Part shown: one piece after another, positions 1 to 7,565 of the stretch
How positions within the stretch are numbered: position 1 is the stretch's first letter
Layout of the letters: each line of letters begins with the position of its first letter
NCBI GenBank assembly: GCA_002862325.1
Contig: PKCT01000207.1
Coordinates: forward strand, 1-13,978
DNA from: Phycisphaerae bacterium
Lineage (GTDB): Bacteria; Planctomycetota; Phycisphaerae; Phycisphaerales; SM1A02
Direction: 5' to 3'
Length of the DNA stretch: 13,978 nucleotides
Made by a program: the position numbers and the translations under genes
Notes under the pieces: generated by a model
Seen by the model: the letters and a program-made list of their open reading frames with translations, nothing else
The model's database searches: none
What the model was told of the DNA's origin: nothing

Positions 1-296
1 ACCCTCGGCGCGTCCTCGTGGGTCCGGACCACACCCACCGGTCGTCCACTCTGGACGAGCAGGGTCTCGTCGGGGGCGAGGCGTCGAAGGGTGGCGACGA
101 TCGCGTCGAAGTCCGCCCAGGTCCGAGCGGCCTGTCCGCGTCCACCGTAGACCACGAGCTTCTCGGGATGCTCCGCCACCTCGGGATCGAGGTTGTTCAT
201 GAGCATCCGCATGGCGGCCTCGGCCGCCCAGGTCTGGCAGGTCAGGGTAGCGCCGCGCGGGGCGCGGATGGTCCGGGTCTGGGTGTCAGTCTCCAT
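1..296 (-). CDS. hutU: Urocanate hydratase (N-terminal part, cut by window edge)
   Basis: Urocanate hydratase converts urocanate to imidazolonepropionate, the second step of histidine degradation, in the cytoplasm with tightly bound NAD+. Only the first 98 codons are here. They read METDTQTRTIRAPRG near the start, then LTCQTWAAEAAMRMLMNNLD, then PEVAEHPEKLVVYGG and ETLLVQSGRPVGVVRTHEDA, which match the highly conserved N-terminus of the HutU family (known family members are about 550 residues). The ATG at 294-296 places the family N-terminus correctly. No Shine-Dalgarno precedes it; instead TACAAT lies exactly six bases upstream. It follows hutH on the same strand after 114 bp, so it may be read both from hutH and from its own promoter. 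Family assignment is firm; the C-terminal part with the active site cannot be inspected. Confidence 0.95.
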   Translation of the reverse strand, partial: METDTQTRTIRAPRGATLTCQTWAAEAAMRMLMNNLDPEVAEHPEKLVVYGGRGQAARTWADFDAIVATLRRLAPDETLLVQSGRPVGVVRTHEDAPR

Positions 297-308
297 GCGG
301 GGATTGTA
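297..308 (-). promoter_or_regulatory. Putative leaderless -10 element for hutU
   Basis: On the minus strand TACAAT (303-308, five of six matches to TATAAT) is followed by six bases and then the hutU ATG. Transcription would start at or next to the A of the start codon, giving a leaderless mRNA. No convincing -35 hexamer was found at 16-18 bp spacing. The same spacing recurs at four other genes in the window. Confidence 0.5.
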
Positions 309-410
309 GGAGCGAACCTCGATCCGGTTGGAAATATCGTCGAGATCTTTGATCATCGGAACTCGTGGTCCGGAATCTCGATTGGTGCACGGAGGTCCTC
401 GACGACGGGG

Positions 411-1943
411 TCAGAGATCCAGCTCGCCTTCGCCGATCATGGTCTCGACCGTTCGGATGTCGGGGGCCGGCGTGCGATCCGCCGTCAGGGCGGGGACGCG
501 CTGGCGAATCTTCCGATGCGCCTCTTCGACCACCGCGCCGCTGAGGTGCGGTCTCTGGTGTTCGATCGCCTGGGCCATGACCAGCAGCTCGATCGCGACC
601 ACGCTTCGAGCCAGGGTCGCCGCATGCAGCGTGAGGAGCGCGCCGGTCGCGCCCATCGAGTTGTAGTCCTCGATGCCCGCACTGGTCGAGATGTTGGCGA
701 CGCTCGCCGGATTCGCGAGCGTCTGGAGTTCGCTGGTGCAGGCCGCGGCGGTGTACTGGGCGATCATGAGTCCACTCTGCAATCCAGGATCGCTGGCCAG
801 ATAGGGCGTCACCGGGTTGTGCTCGTCGTGACCGGAGAGGACCCAGTAGACCCGTCGCTCCGAGATGCCGGCCAGATGGGTCGTGGCGATTCGAAGGTGG
901 TCGAGTTGAATCGCCAACGGCATGCCGTGGAAGTTGCCTCCAGATCGAATCACGGGACCATCCGGTCCGTCGATGAAGACGAGTGGGTTGTCGGTCACGG
1001 CGCCGAGCTCGGACTCGATGGTGGACCGGACCATGCGGAGGCTGTCCGCAACCGCACCCAGGACCTGGGGCGCTGCTCGAAGGGAGTAGGGGTCCTGGAC
1101 TCGCGGGTCGTTCTCGGCATGGGCGGCGACGATGGTGGAACCGTCGAGAATTCGCCTCAGGTTCGCGGCGACCTCGATCTGGCCGGGTTGCCGACGGGCC
1201 TGGTGGATCTGATCCGCGAGCGGACCATGACTGGCTCTGCAGCCGTCGATGCTCATCGCGGTGGCGATCGACGCGGCCCGGAAGACGAGATCCAGGTCGT
1301 GCAACGCCATGCAGCCGGCCGACGTCATGAAATGGGTGCCGTTGAGGAGAGCCAGACCTTCCTTGGCCTCGAGCCGCAGAGGGGCGAGGCCCGCGTGTTC
1401 GAGGGCGTCCAGCGCGGGCAGCGGATTGCCCTTGCGGTGAACCAGGCCCTCCCCCATGAGTGCCGATGCGAGATGCGCGAGCGGGGCGAGGTCGCCCGAG
1501 GCGCCGACCGAACCGCGGCTGGGGATCTCCGGGCTGAGATCGTGCTCGAGCATTCCGATGAGTTGTTCGACCACGACGGGACGGACGCCGCTCAGACCCC
1601 GCGCGAGGCTGGCGGCGAGCACGACCATCATGCCGCGCACGACATCGTCGGGCAGGGGATCCCCGACGCCGGCCGCATGGCTTCGAACGATGTTGGTCTG
1701 CAGTTCCTGGAGCTTCTCACCGTCGATCCGGACCTGGGCGAGCGAACCGAAGCCGGTGTTGAGACCGTAGATCGGGTTCGCGCCCGCGGCCAGGTCCTCG
1801 ACCGCGTACCGGCTGGCGGTCATGCGGCCCCTGGCGGCTTCCGACAGTTCCACGGAAGCGGCGTGGCGGGCGACCTCGACCACCTCGGCGATGGTGAGTG
1901 GCGAGCCGTCGAGGACGACGGTGACTGAACTCGGGGTCGACAT
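411..1943 (-). CDS. hutH: Histidine ammonia-lyase
   Basis: HutH removes ammonia from L-histidine to give trans-urocanate, the first step of histidine catabolism. The 510-residue product matches the usual length of the family. It contains the Ala-Ser-Gly triad (residues 148-150, in GSVGASGDLAPLAHL) that self-cyclises to the MIO electrophile, and the YGLNTGFG motif with the conserved tyrosine at residue 59. Further conserved blocks include LLNGTHFM, RSGGNFHG and the SAGIEDYNSMG region. The frame stays open well upstream (to about 2309), but homology begins at MSTPSSVTVV, so I chose the ATG at 1941-1943; in-frame ATGs at 1973 and 2000 are less likely. There is no strong Shine-Dalgarno. HutU follows on the same strand, forming a hut pair, and a membrane-protein gene diverges from its 5' end. 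Confidence 0.96.
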   Translation of the reverse strand: MSTPSSVTVVLDGSPLTIAEVVEVARHAASVELSEAARGRMTASRYAVEDLAAGANPIYGLNTGFGSLAQVRIDGEKLQELQTNIVRSHAAGVGDPLPDDVVRGMMVVLAASLARGLSGVRPVVVEQLIGMLEHDLSPEIPSRGSVGASGDLAPLAHLASALMGEGLVHRKGNPLPALDALEHAGLAPLRLEAKEGLALLNGTHFMTSAGCMALHDLDLVFRAASIATAMSIDGCRASHGPLADQIHQARRQPGQIEVAANLRRILDGSTIVAAHAENDPRVQDPYSLRAAPQVLGAVADSLRMVRSTIESELGAVTDNPLVFIDGPDGPVIRSGGNFHGMPLAIQLDHLRIATTHLAGISERRVYWVLSGHDEHNPVTPYLASDPGLQSGLMIAQYTAAACTSELQTLANPASVANISTSAGIEDYNSMGATGALLTLHAATLARSVVAIELLVMAQAIEHQRPHLSGAVVEEAHRKIRQRVPALTADRTPAPDIRTVETMIGEGELDL

Positions 1944-1971
1944 GGGGAGGTTCCAGGACTTCGTCGACCGC

Positions 1972-1977
1972 ATGATA
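1972..1977 (-). promoter_or_regulatory. Candidate -10 element for hutH
   Basis: TATCAT on the minus strand matches five of six consensus -10 positions and lies 28 bases before the chosen hutH start. That would give a short leader of about 20 nt. No good -35 was found. The element sits inside the 84-bp divergent gap, next to the promoter candidate of the plus-strand gene at 2028, so the two could compete. Confidence 0.3.
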
Positions 1978-1992
1978 CCGATCGGCCGGGAC

Positions 1993-2021
1993 TTGCTCAT
2001 CGGCGTGAAACGGGATTCAAT
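1993..2021 (+). promoter_or_regulatory. Putative leaderless promoter of the membrane-protein gene
   Basis: TTGCTC (1993-1998), a 17-bp spacer and TTCAAT (2016-2021) form a good sigma-70-like promoter. Exactly six bases separate the -10 hexamer from the ATG at 2028, so the transcript would begin at the start codon. No Shine-Dalgarno is present. This is the best-formed of the five leaderless candidates because both hexamers and the spacer fit. Confidence 0.5.
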
Positions 2022-2027
2022 GCTCGC

Positions 2028-2855
2028 ATGACAGACGCGATCATCCGCTACACCACCCTGACGCTCGGCGTCTTCGCCTCCGCGTTGATCATGGTTCTGG
2101 CCACGGGAAGCCTGGTCTCCGTACGGGGGGTGGCGGGCCCGACGGTCCTGGAGTCGTTCACGCCCGTCCAGGGGGGCGTTGCGCTCGCGGTCTGCCTGCT
2201 GATCGCGCTCGGCATCGCGATCGTGGTGGGACGGGTCCTGAACGCCGCGGTCGGGGCCTTCGTCCTCGGCGCGGGGATCGCCGTGCTCTCGATGCAGTGT
2301 GGAACCCATCTCGATCAGATGTTCGACGGTACCCGTTCGGTGCTGATCGCCATGGAGACGCTGATCTGGGCATTCGTCGTCCTGATCATGATCGCCGTTC
2401 TGTTCCGATTCACCGGGCCGCTTCCCGAGCAGCCGGACAAGTCCGCGGCGGACGCGTTCAGGCCCACGGCGGTCTTCAACCGCGTCGCCCTTCGATCCTG
2501 CCTCGCCGGCGTCGGAATGCTGATCGCCATCTGGGTGCTCGGCGTGAACGATCTCAAGGGGCAGATGATCGCCGCGTGCCTGGTCGGGGGAATCATCGCC
2601 GGCGTGGGGGGGCGGATGCTGGCACCGGCCGAGCAGCCGATTCTGATCTTCGCGGCCCCCGTAGTCTTCGGCGCGATCGGTCAGGCCTACGCGATCGGAG
2701 GCGGGACGGACACCATCGCGGGTTGGCTTCGCGGGACCCAGTCCGCGCTCGGTCTTCCCACGCCGATGGACATCGCCGCCGGTTCGTTGATGGGCGTGGC
2801 GATCGGCCTCTCCTGGGCTCGAAGCGGGGTCCAGGCCGAGCGAACGAATCGCTGA
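2028..2855 (+). CDS. Multi-pass membrane protein of unknown function
   Basis: I do not recognise this 275-residue protein. It is strongly hydrophobic, with about seven or eight predicted transmembrane segments near residues 7-28, 48-68, 70-89, 106-127, 155-172, 178-197, 203-222 and 246-264. A more polar loop (residues about 128-152, PLPEQPDKSAADAF) separates the first four from the last four segments. The second half is rich in Gly and Ala (GGIIAGVGGRML, VFGAIGQAYAIGGG). No signal peptide distinct from the first segment, no cofactor motif and no obvious internal repeat is visible. It diverges from hutH across 84 bp and stands 90 bp before the pfkB-family gene. A role in histidine or urocanate uptake is possible only by position; the sequence itself gives no support for a transporter family. 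Confidence 0.8.
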   Translation: MTDAIIRYTTLTLGVFASALIMVLATGSLVSVRGVAGPTVLESFTPVQGGVALAVCLLIALGIAIVVGRVLNAAVGAFVLGAGIAVLSMQCGTHLDQMFDGTRSVLIAMETLIWAFVVLIMIAVLFRFTGPLPEQPDKSAADAFRPTAVFNRVALRSCLAGVGMLIAIWVLGVNDLKGQMIAACLVGGIIAGVGGRMLAPAEQPILIFAAPVVFGAIGQAYAIGGGTDTIAGWLRGTQSALGLPTPMDIAAGSLMGVAIGLSWARSGVQAERTNR

Positions 2856-2933
2856 TCGGATCGACGGTCCGGATTCGAGGTTCTCGAGGTTGAGGATGAA
2901 CGGTCACGTTCGGCACCAACGCCGGCCCCGGCG

Positions 2934-2939
2934 TACGAT
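2934..2939 (+). promoter_or_regulatory. Putative leaderless -10 element for the PfkB-family gene
   Basis: TACGAT lies six bases before the ATG at 2946, and no Shine-Dalgarno precedes the start. This is the same geometry as at hutU, the 2028 gene, ogt and glyA. No clear -35 hexamer was found. If real, it would drive the kinase, peptidase and murQ operon. Confidence 0.45.
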
Positions 2940-2945
2940 CCGCTC

Positions 2946-3857
2946 ATGCTGATCGTCACAGGAACCATCGGGATCGACACCATCCACGGCCCCACGGGGA
3001 GCGCGGAGTCGGTCATGGGCGGCTCGGCCGCGTACTTCGCCGCCGCGGCCAGTCACCTCGCGCCGGTCCGGCTCGTCGGCGTCGTCGGCGCCGATTGGCC
3101 AGAGGAACATCGGAAGATGCTCGGGTCGTTTCCCGGCATCGATCTGGAGGGCCTCGAGATCCGGGAGTCCGGCGAGACCTTTCGCTGGGGTGGTCGCTAC
3201 CACGAGAACATGAATCATCGGGAGACGCTGTTCACGCATCTGGGCGTGGTCGAAGAGACCCCTCCAGCGGTGCCCGAGGCGTTCGCCGACAGCGACATCG
3301 TCTTCCTCGCCAACAGTCATCCCAGCGTCCAGGTCGGCATGCTGGACATGCTGCCCGAACGGCGTCTCACCGTGTGCGACACGATGGATCTCTGGATCAA
3401 TGTGGCCAACGCCGAGTTGAGGGAACTCCTGGGTCGGGTCGACGGCGTGGTGCTGAACGACTCCGAAGCCGAACTCCTGGTCGAGGAGCGAAACGTCGTC
3501 ACCGCGGGGAAGCGGATTCTCGAGCTGGGCCCCACCTTCGCGGTCGTGAAGAAGGGGGAGCATGGGGCAGTTCTCGTCCATCGCGACGGCGTGGCGGTGA
3601 TTCCAGCGTTCCCGGCCGAGGCGGACGTGGTCATCGATCCGACCGGGGCCGGCGACAGCTTCGCGGGCGGCATGATGGCCTATATCTCCAAGAGTGGGGC
3701 CCACGACTTCAAGACGCTCCAGGCCTCGCTCGCATGGGGTACGGTCATGGCCAGCTTCACGATCGGCGCGTTCGGCCTCGATGGCATTCGCAGTGCCGAT
3801 GAGGATGCGATCGCGTCGCGTCTCGATCAATTCCGCGAGTTCGGTCGAATCGCCTGA
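2946..3857 (+). CDS. PfkB/ribokinase-family sugar or nucleoside kinase
   Basis: A 303-residue cytoplasmic kinase that should phosphorylate a sugar or nucleoside with ATP. The N-terminal MGGSAAYFAAAASHL (residues 24-38) matches the glycine-rich substrate-binding signature of the family, and NDSEAELL (171-178) matches its mid-domain motif. DPTGAGDSFAGGMMAY (231-246) is the C-terminal signature, with the anion hole GAG and the catalytic base Asp237. The substrate cannot be read from the sequence; ribokinase, adenosine-kinase and fructokinase-like branches share these motifs. It has no Shine-Dalgarno and appears leaderless. The peptidase gene starts 20 bp after its stop codon, so it is probably the first gene of an operon ending with murQ. 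A role in phosphorylating a sugar released during recycling is conceivable but not shown. Confidence 0.93.
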   Translation: MLIVTGTIGIDTIHGPTGSAESVMGGSAAYFAAAASHLAPVRLVGVVGADWPEEHRKMLGSFPGIDLEGLEIRESGETFRWGGRYHENMNHRETLFTHLGVVEETPPAVPEAFADSDIVFLANSHPSVQVGMLDMLPERRLTVCDTMDLWINVANAELRELLGRVDGVVLNDSEAELLVEERNVVTAGKRILELGPTFAVVKKGEHGAVLVHRDGVAVIPAFPAEADVVIDPTGAGDSFAGGMMAYISKSGAHDFKTLQASLAWGTVMASFTIGAFGLDGIRSADEDAIASRLDQFREFGRIA

Positions 3858-3877
3858 ACGCCCAGTGGAGTCACCGC

Positions 3878-6010
3878 ATGTCCAGAAGCCTCCGGTCGAT
3901 CCTCATCGCCTGCATGTGTCTGGTGTTCGTTGGGACCGACGCCGGTCATGGCCAGACGGCGGGTTGGACGCCGATGGCCGACCTCCCCGGTGCGAGCGCC
4001 GCGGAGCAGGCGCAACGCGAACTTCGCCGCATGGGTCGAGGCGGGATCATCGGCGAGATTCGATTCGACGACGCCGCCGCCTACTTCGTTCGAGGGGCCG
4101 GGTGGAAGCGGGTCGACCTCGCGACCGGTGAACTCACCGAGGTCGATGCGGACGAGGTTCCGGAACGCTCGAGTACCAGGGAAGCGGCGCGACGTCGGCC
4201 ACGGGGAGCCCAGCCCGCGCGAGGCCGCCAACGCACCGAGACGAAGTCCAACGACGGCAGGACGACCGCCCGTCACGTCGATCACAACGTGGTCCTCGTC
4301 GGGGAGGACGGCGTCGAGATCCCCGTCACCACCGACGGGACCGAGGCAATCCGCTACGGCACGGCGAGCTGGGTGTACGGCGAGGAGCTCGATCAGTCGG
4401 ACGCGATGTGGTGGTCACCCGACGACCGGCACCTCGCGTTCTACGCCTTCGACGTCTCGCCGACCCGCGACTACTACCTGGTCGACGGGTTGTCGGAACT
4501 GAGAACGTCGATCTCCCGCGAGCGGTATCCCAAGGCGGGGGATCCGAATCCGATCGCCGGCCTCCGGGTGCTCGACGTGGAGACCGGAGAGATCGTCGAG
4601 GTGGACGTCGGACCCGAGACGGAGCAGTACGTCTATCAGGTCGAGTGGACGCCCGATGGCAGCGAGCTCCTGTTTCGGCGGACCAACCGGCATCAGAACC
4701 ACCTCGAATTGATGGCGGCCGATCCAGCGACGGGGAAGAGTCGGGTCGTCCTCGAGGAACGCCAGGACACCTGGCAGCGCAATCGTCCGGAGCTCCGATT
4801 CCTCGCCGATGGGCGGCGATTCATCTGGGAGACGGAACGAACCGGTTGGAAGCAGTACGAGCTTCGCCATCTCGATGGAACGCTGCTCAATCCACTCACG
4901 GGGACCACCCCGGAGACCGAGGGCGTGGCGGCGGAGTCGATCGTGAGGGTCGACGAGGATCGGGGCGTGCTCTGGTACGCCATGCGAAGCAGCGAAACGC
5001 CGCTCAACGACCAGCTGCACCGCGTCGGCCTCGACGGCTCGGGCGAGCGACGCATCACCAGCGTCGATCTCAACCATGGCCGCTTCCAGATTTCCCCCGA
5101 CGGAGGCGTCGTGGCCGCAGTGCGTCAGGCCGTCGACCACGCGCCGGAGACTGTCCTGTATGCCGAGGACGGCCGGGAGATCGCGGTGCTCGCCTCGGGT
5201 GATTCCGAGTCGCCCAGCGATGCTGGATTCGCAGGCGGCGAGCTCGTGCGGTTCACCGCGGCCGACGGCGAGACCCCGTTGCATGCGGTGTTGCATCTTC
5301 CACGCGGTGCCGATCGCGATGGCGAAGCGGTCTATCCGTTGCTCATCGACGTCTACGGCGGGCCGGAGATCCGGGGGCCCGCGAATCGCTGGTCGCCCGG
5401 CAACTCGCAGTGCGAGCTCGGATTCGCGATCGCCAAGATCGAGAACCGCGGGACGCCCGGGCGTGGCAAGGCGTTCGAGGGAGCGACGTATCTCAAGCTG
5501 GGCGGGCCCGATCTCGACGACCAGGTCGCCGGCGTCCAGGCGATTCTGGAGGCTCATCCCGAGATCGATCCCCAGCGGGTGGGGATCGCCGGGCACAGCT
5601 ACGGCGGCTACCTCTCCGCGCTCGCGATGATGCGGTACCCGGACGTGTTCGCCGCCGGCGTCGCCGGTGCGCCGGTGACCGACTTCCGCAACTACGACAC
5701 GATCTACACCGAGCGCTACATGCGCACTCCGCAGGAGAACGGGAAAGGCTACGACGCCGGCAGTGCCGTCCGCCTCTCGGATCGGCTGAAAGGAGCGCTG
5801 CTCCTCCTCCACGGGATGCAGGACGACAACGTCCATCCCTCGAACACCTTCCAGCTCGCCAAGCGACTCCAGGCGAAGGATCGACCGTTCCAGATGCAGC
5901 TCTTCCCGGATTCCGGGCACGGAATCTGGAGCCCCGCCTACCGGTCGAGCAAGTGGTCCTTCCTGCAGGACCATCTGGACGCGGCGAGGACCGCGGGAGC
6001 CTCGCCTTGA
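3878..6010 (+). CDS. Secreted S9 family dipeptidyl peptidase (DPP-IV-like)
   Basis: A 710-residue serine peptidase expected to release X-Pro or X-Ala dipeptides from peptide N-termini, outside the cytoplasm. A signal peptide (residues 1 to about 26: Arg-rich start, hydrophobic ILIACMCLVFVG) precedes an N-terminal beta-propeller and a C-terminal alpha/beta-hydrolase domain. The catalytic triad is visible: Ser574 in GHSYGGY, Asp649 in HGMQDDNVH and His681 in DSGHGIW. WVYGEEL (165-171) keeps the double Glu (169-170) that in DPP-IV binds the substrate amino terminus, which favours exo-dipeptidase activity. A charged, Arg-rich stretch at about residues 92-125 (containing RRRPRGAQPARGRQ) interrupts the early propeller. 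GGAG-type Shine-Dalgarno GGAG (3867-3870) lies seven bases before the ATG. LIAC at residues 9-12 resembles a lipobox, but the hydrophobic run before it is too short. The exact substrate remains inferred. Confidence 0.95.
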   Translation: MSRSLRSILIACMCLVFVGTDAGHGQTAGWTPMADLPGASAAEQAQRELRRMGRGGIIGEIRFDDAAAYFVRGAGWKRVDLATGELTEVDADEVPERSSTREAARRRPRGAQPARGRQRTETKSNDGRTTARHVDHNVVLVGEDGVEIPVTTDGTEAIRYGTASWVYGEELDQSDAMWWSPDDRHLAFYAFDVSPTRDYYLVDGLSELRTSISRERYPKAGDPNPIAGLRVLDVETGEIVEVDVGPETEQYVYQVEWTPDGSELLFRRTNRHQNHLELMAADPATGKSRVVLEERQDTWQRNRPELRFLADGRRFIWETERTGWKQYELRHLDGTLLNPLTGTTPETEGVAAESIVRVDEDRGVLWYAMRSSETPLNDQLHRVGLDGSGERRITSVDLNHGRFQISPDGGVVAAVRQAVDHAPETVLYAEDGREIAVLASGDSESPSDAGFAGGELVRFTAADGETPLHAVLHLPRGADRDGEAVYPLLIDVYGGPEIRGPANRWSPGNSQCELGFAIAKIENRGTPGRGKAFEGATYLKLGGPDLDDQVAGVQAILEAHPEIDPQRVGIAGHSYGGYLSALAMMRYPDVFAAGVAGAPVTDFRNYDTIYTERYMRTPQENGKGYDAGSAVRLSDRLKGALLLLHGMQDDNVHPSNTFQLAKRLQAKDRPFQMQLFPDSGHGIWSPAYRSSKWSFLQDHLDAARTAGASP
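5995..5999 (+). promoter_or_regulatory. Ribosome-binding site that fixes the murQ TTG start
   Basis: GGGAG ends seven bases before the TTG at 6007-6009 and lies within the last codons of the peptidase gene. The TTG overlaps the peptidase TGA stop (6008-6010), the typical arrangement for translational coupling. It also places the TER motif of MurQ at the expected distance from the N-terminus, which the internal ATG codons do not. Confidence 0.75.
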
Positions 6011-6855
6011 CGAGCGGGCTTCCACCCGATCGCGGGCACATCGCGACCGAGCGACCGCATGACCATGCCACGCCCATCGATCGGATGGACACGAACGAGA
6101 TGGTTGCGTTCCTCGTCGAGGACCAGCATCGCGCCGTGGATTCGGTTCGGAAGGCGGCGTCCTCTCTCGCAGGACTCGTCGATCTCGCGGTCGAGTCGTT
6201 GAAACTCGGGGGCCGGTTGATCTACATCGGGGCGGGGACCAGTGGCCGCCTCGGCGTGCTCGATGCGTCCGAGTGCCCGCCGACCTTTCGATCCGATCCC
6301 TCGCAGGTGGTTGGAATCATCGCGGGGGGCGATTCGGCGTTGCGCCGATCGAGCGAGGGGCGGGAGGACGAGGTGGCGGGTCCGGTGGAGGAGTTCGAGG
6401 CGATCTCCGTCGCTGAGCGGGATCTGGTGGTCGGCCTGACCGCGGGCGGAACGACGCCCTGGGTTCTCGGTGGCCTGGCCGATGCGAAGCGACGAGGTGC
6501 GCGCACCGCGTTGATCTGCTGTGCGCTGGGAGAGGCGCGTCCCGCCTGCGACCGACTCGTCCATCTGGCGACCGGGCCCGAGCCGCTCACCGGATCCACC
6601 CGCCTCGTGGCCGGGACCGCGACGAAGATCGCGCTCAACACCCTGACGACGGCGGCCTTCACTCGGCTGGGCAAGGTCCGCGATGGACGCATGATCGATC
6701 TGCGAGCGACCAACGAGAAGCTCCGGGATCGGTGCCTGCGGATCCTCCTGGAGTTCTTCCCCGATCTCGATCGCGCCGAGGCGGACGCGACGCTCCGGGC
6801 GTCGGGCGATTCGCTTCGAGAGGCGATCGAGGCGATCGAGTCCCGCCGCAGCTGA
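6007..6855 (+). CDS. murQ: N-acetylmuramic acid 6-phosphate etherase
   Basis: MurQ cleaves the D-lactyl ether of N-acetylmuramic acid 6-phosphate, giving N-acetylglucosamine 6-phosphate and D-lactate, in cytoplasmic cell-wall recycling. The 282-residue protein has a SIS domain with IYIGAGTSGRLGVLDASEC (residues 72-90) and the two catalytic glutamates, Glu89 in DASECPPTF and Glu120 in EGRED. Their 31-residue spacing equals that of Glu83 and Glu114 in characterised family members. VGLTAGGTTPW, KIALN and GKVRDGRMIDL are further family blocks. The TTG start at 6007 is favoured by a good ribosome-binding site and by the N-terminal HIATERPHDH region, which aligns with the family TEqRN segment; it overlaps the peptidase stop. 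No murNAc kinase or PTS gene is visible nearby, so the source of MurNAc 6-phosphate is unknown. Confidence 0.96.
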   Translation: MTSGLPPDRGHIATERPHDHATPIDRMDTNEMVAFLVEDQHRAVDSVRKAASSLAGLVDLAVESLKLGGRLIYIGAGTSGRLGVLDASECPPTFRSDPSQVVGIIAGGDSALRRSSEGREDEVAGPVEEFEAISVAERDLVVGLTAGGTTPWVLGGLADAKRRGARTALICCALGEARPACDRLVHLATGPEPLTGSTRLVAGTATKIALNTLTTAAFTRLGKVRDGRMIDLRATNEKLRDRCLRILLEFFPDLDRAEADATLRASGDSLREAIEAIESRRS

Positions 6856-6867
6856 AGCCGGAACGTG

Positions 6868-6900
6868 AACGACCCCGATGGCGAGGCCATCGGGGTCGTT
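6868..6900. terminator. Perfect 15-bp inverted repeat between convergent genes
   Basis: A perfect 15-bp stem (6868-6882 with 6886-6900) closes a three-base loop (GAG), and one more G-C pair extends it (6867 with 6901). It lies 12 bp after the murQ stop and about 30 bp beyond the HU stop, where a bidirectional terminator would be expected. Neither side has a run of T, so it is not a classic intrinsic terminator. It may block 3' exonucleases or act with Rho. Confidence 0.65.
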
Positions 6901-6930
6901 CGGTGTCGTTCGGTTCGATCCGGTCGAGGA

Positions 6931-7395
6931 TCAGACCTGGTCGTTGAGCGTCTTGAGCGCGCGGACCTTGACCGCCTTGGAGGCGGGCTTCGCCTTGAAC
7001 ATCATCTCTTCCCCGGTGAAGGGGTTGACGCCCTTGCGAGCCTTGGTGGCGGGCTTCTTCTTCACGGTCATCTTCATGCCCATGAGCTTGACGGCCGTCC
7101 CCTTCTTGAGGTCGGCGACGATCATCGACTCGAGAGCGCCGAGAACCGCGGTGATCTCCTTGCGGTTCATTTCGGTTGCTTCGGCGATGGTGTTGAAGAT
7201 CTGGCTCTTGGTTCGCGGCGCGGCCGAACCACGGATGGTCGCAGTCTTCTTGACGGCCTTCTTCGTCGTCGTACGACGGGTCGTCTTCTTCGCCGTCTTC
7301 TTCGCCGTCTTCTTCGCCGTCTTCTTCTTGGCCGTCGTCTTGCGAGCGGCCGGCTTGCGGGTGGTCTTCTTGCGGGTGGTCTTCTTCTTGGCCAT
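6931..7395 (-). CDS. HU-family DNA-binding protein with lysine-rich H1-like tail
   Basis: A 154-residue nucleoid protein, about 60 residues longer than a typical HU (about 90). Residues 1 to about 57 form a Lys/Arg/Thr/Ala tail with KKTA repeats, like the C-terminal tails of eukaryotic histone H1 and of bacterial Hc1-like proteins. Residues about 62-154 form an HU/IHF fold: helices (KSQIFNTIAEATEMNRKEI), then ALESMIVADLKKGTAVKLMGM, then the DNA-binding arm with the NPFTGEE motif (Asn124-Pro125 being the intercalating-arm region) and a closing KAVKVRALKTL helix. The ATG at 7393-7395 is preceded by GAGGA eight bases away; an in-frame ATG at 7408-7410 lacks a site. Its promoter probably lies in the long gap upstream. 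It should bind and compact DNA with little sequence preference; this is inferred from the family. Confidence 0.93.
   Translation of the reverse strand: MAKKKTTRKKTTRKPAARKTTAKKKTAKKTAKKTAKKTTRRTTTKKAVKKTATIRGSAAPRTKSQIFNTIAEATEMNRKEITAVLGALESMIVADLKKGTAVKLMGMKMTVKKKPATKARKGVNPFTGEEMMFKAKPASKAVKVRALKTLNDQV
7283..7318 (-). repeat. Three perfect 12-bp tandem units in the HU tail
   Basis: The plus-strand unit GTCTTCTTCGCC occurs three times without mismatch (7283-7294, 7295-7306, 7307-7318), followed by a partial fourth copy. In the protein each unit encodes KKTA (about residues 26-38). The unit length is a multiple of three, so gain or loss of copies would change tail length without shifting the frame. 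Confidence 0.85.
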
Positions 7396-7565
7396 GATTG
7401 TGGTCCTCATCGACGCTGCTCGAACCGGAATTCGCCATGAGTCGCCCAGAGGAGCCGGTCTTCACCGGGTACGTTCTGTGGCGTTGGGCGGAATCCGATC
7501 TTTCGGAACGTCGCTCCTGTGGTGGCTCGGTCCTTCGTAGGATCCGGCCGTTGCATGCGGGCCCC

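Noticed and set aside
18..1928. Long plus-strand open frame opposite hutU and hutH
   Set aside because: It is antisense to two clear enzymes, has no recognisable motif and is typical of GC-rich codon shadowing.
1944..2309. N-terminal extension of hutH
   Set aside because: The frame is open, but the extra residues are highly charged and lie antisense to the membrane-protein gene; family homology starts at the ATG at 1943.
3905..3916. Lipobox-like LIAC in the peptidase signal region
   Set aside because: Only two hydrophobic residues separate it from the preceding Arg-Ser, too few for a lipoprotein signal; ordinary signal peptidase cleavage further on is more likely.
4415..6025. Long minus-strand open frame opposite the S9 peptidase
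   Set aside because: The plus-strand frame carries a full catalytic triad and propeller; the antisense frame has no family features.
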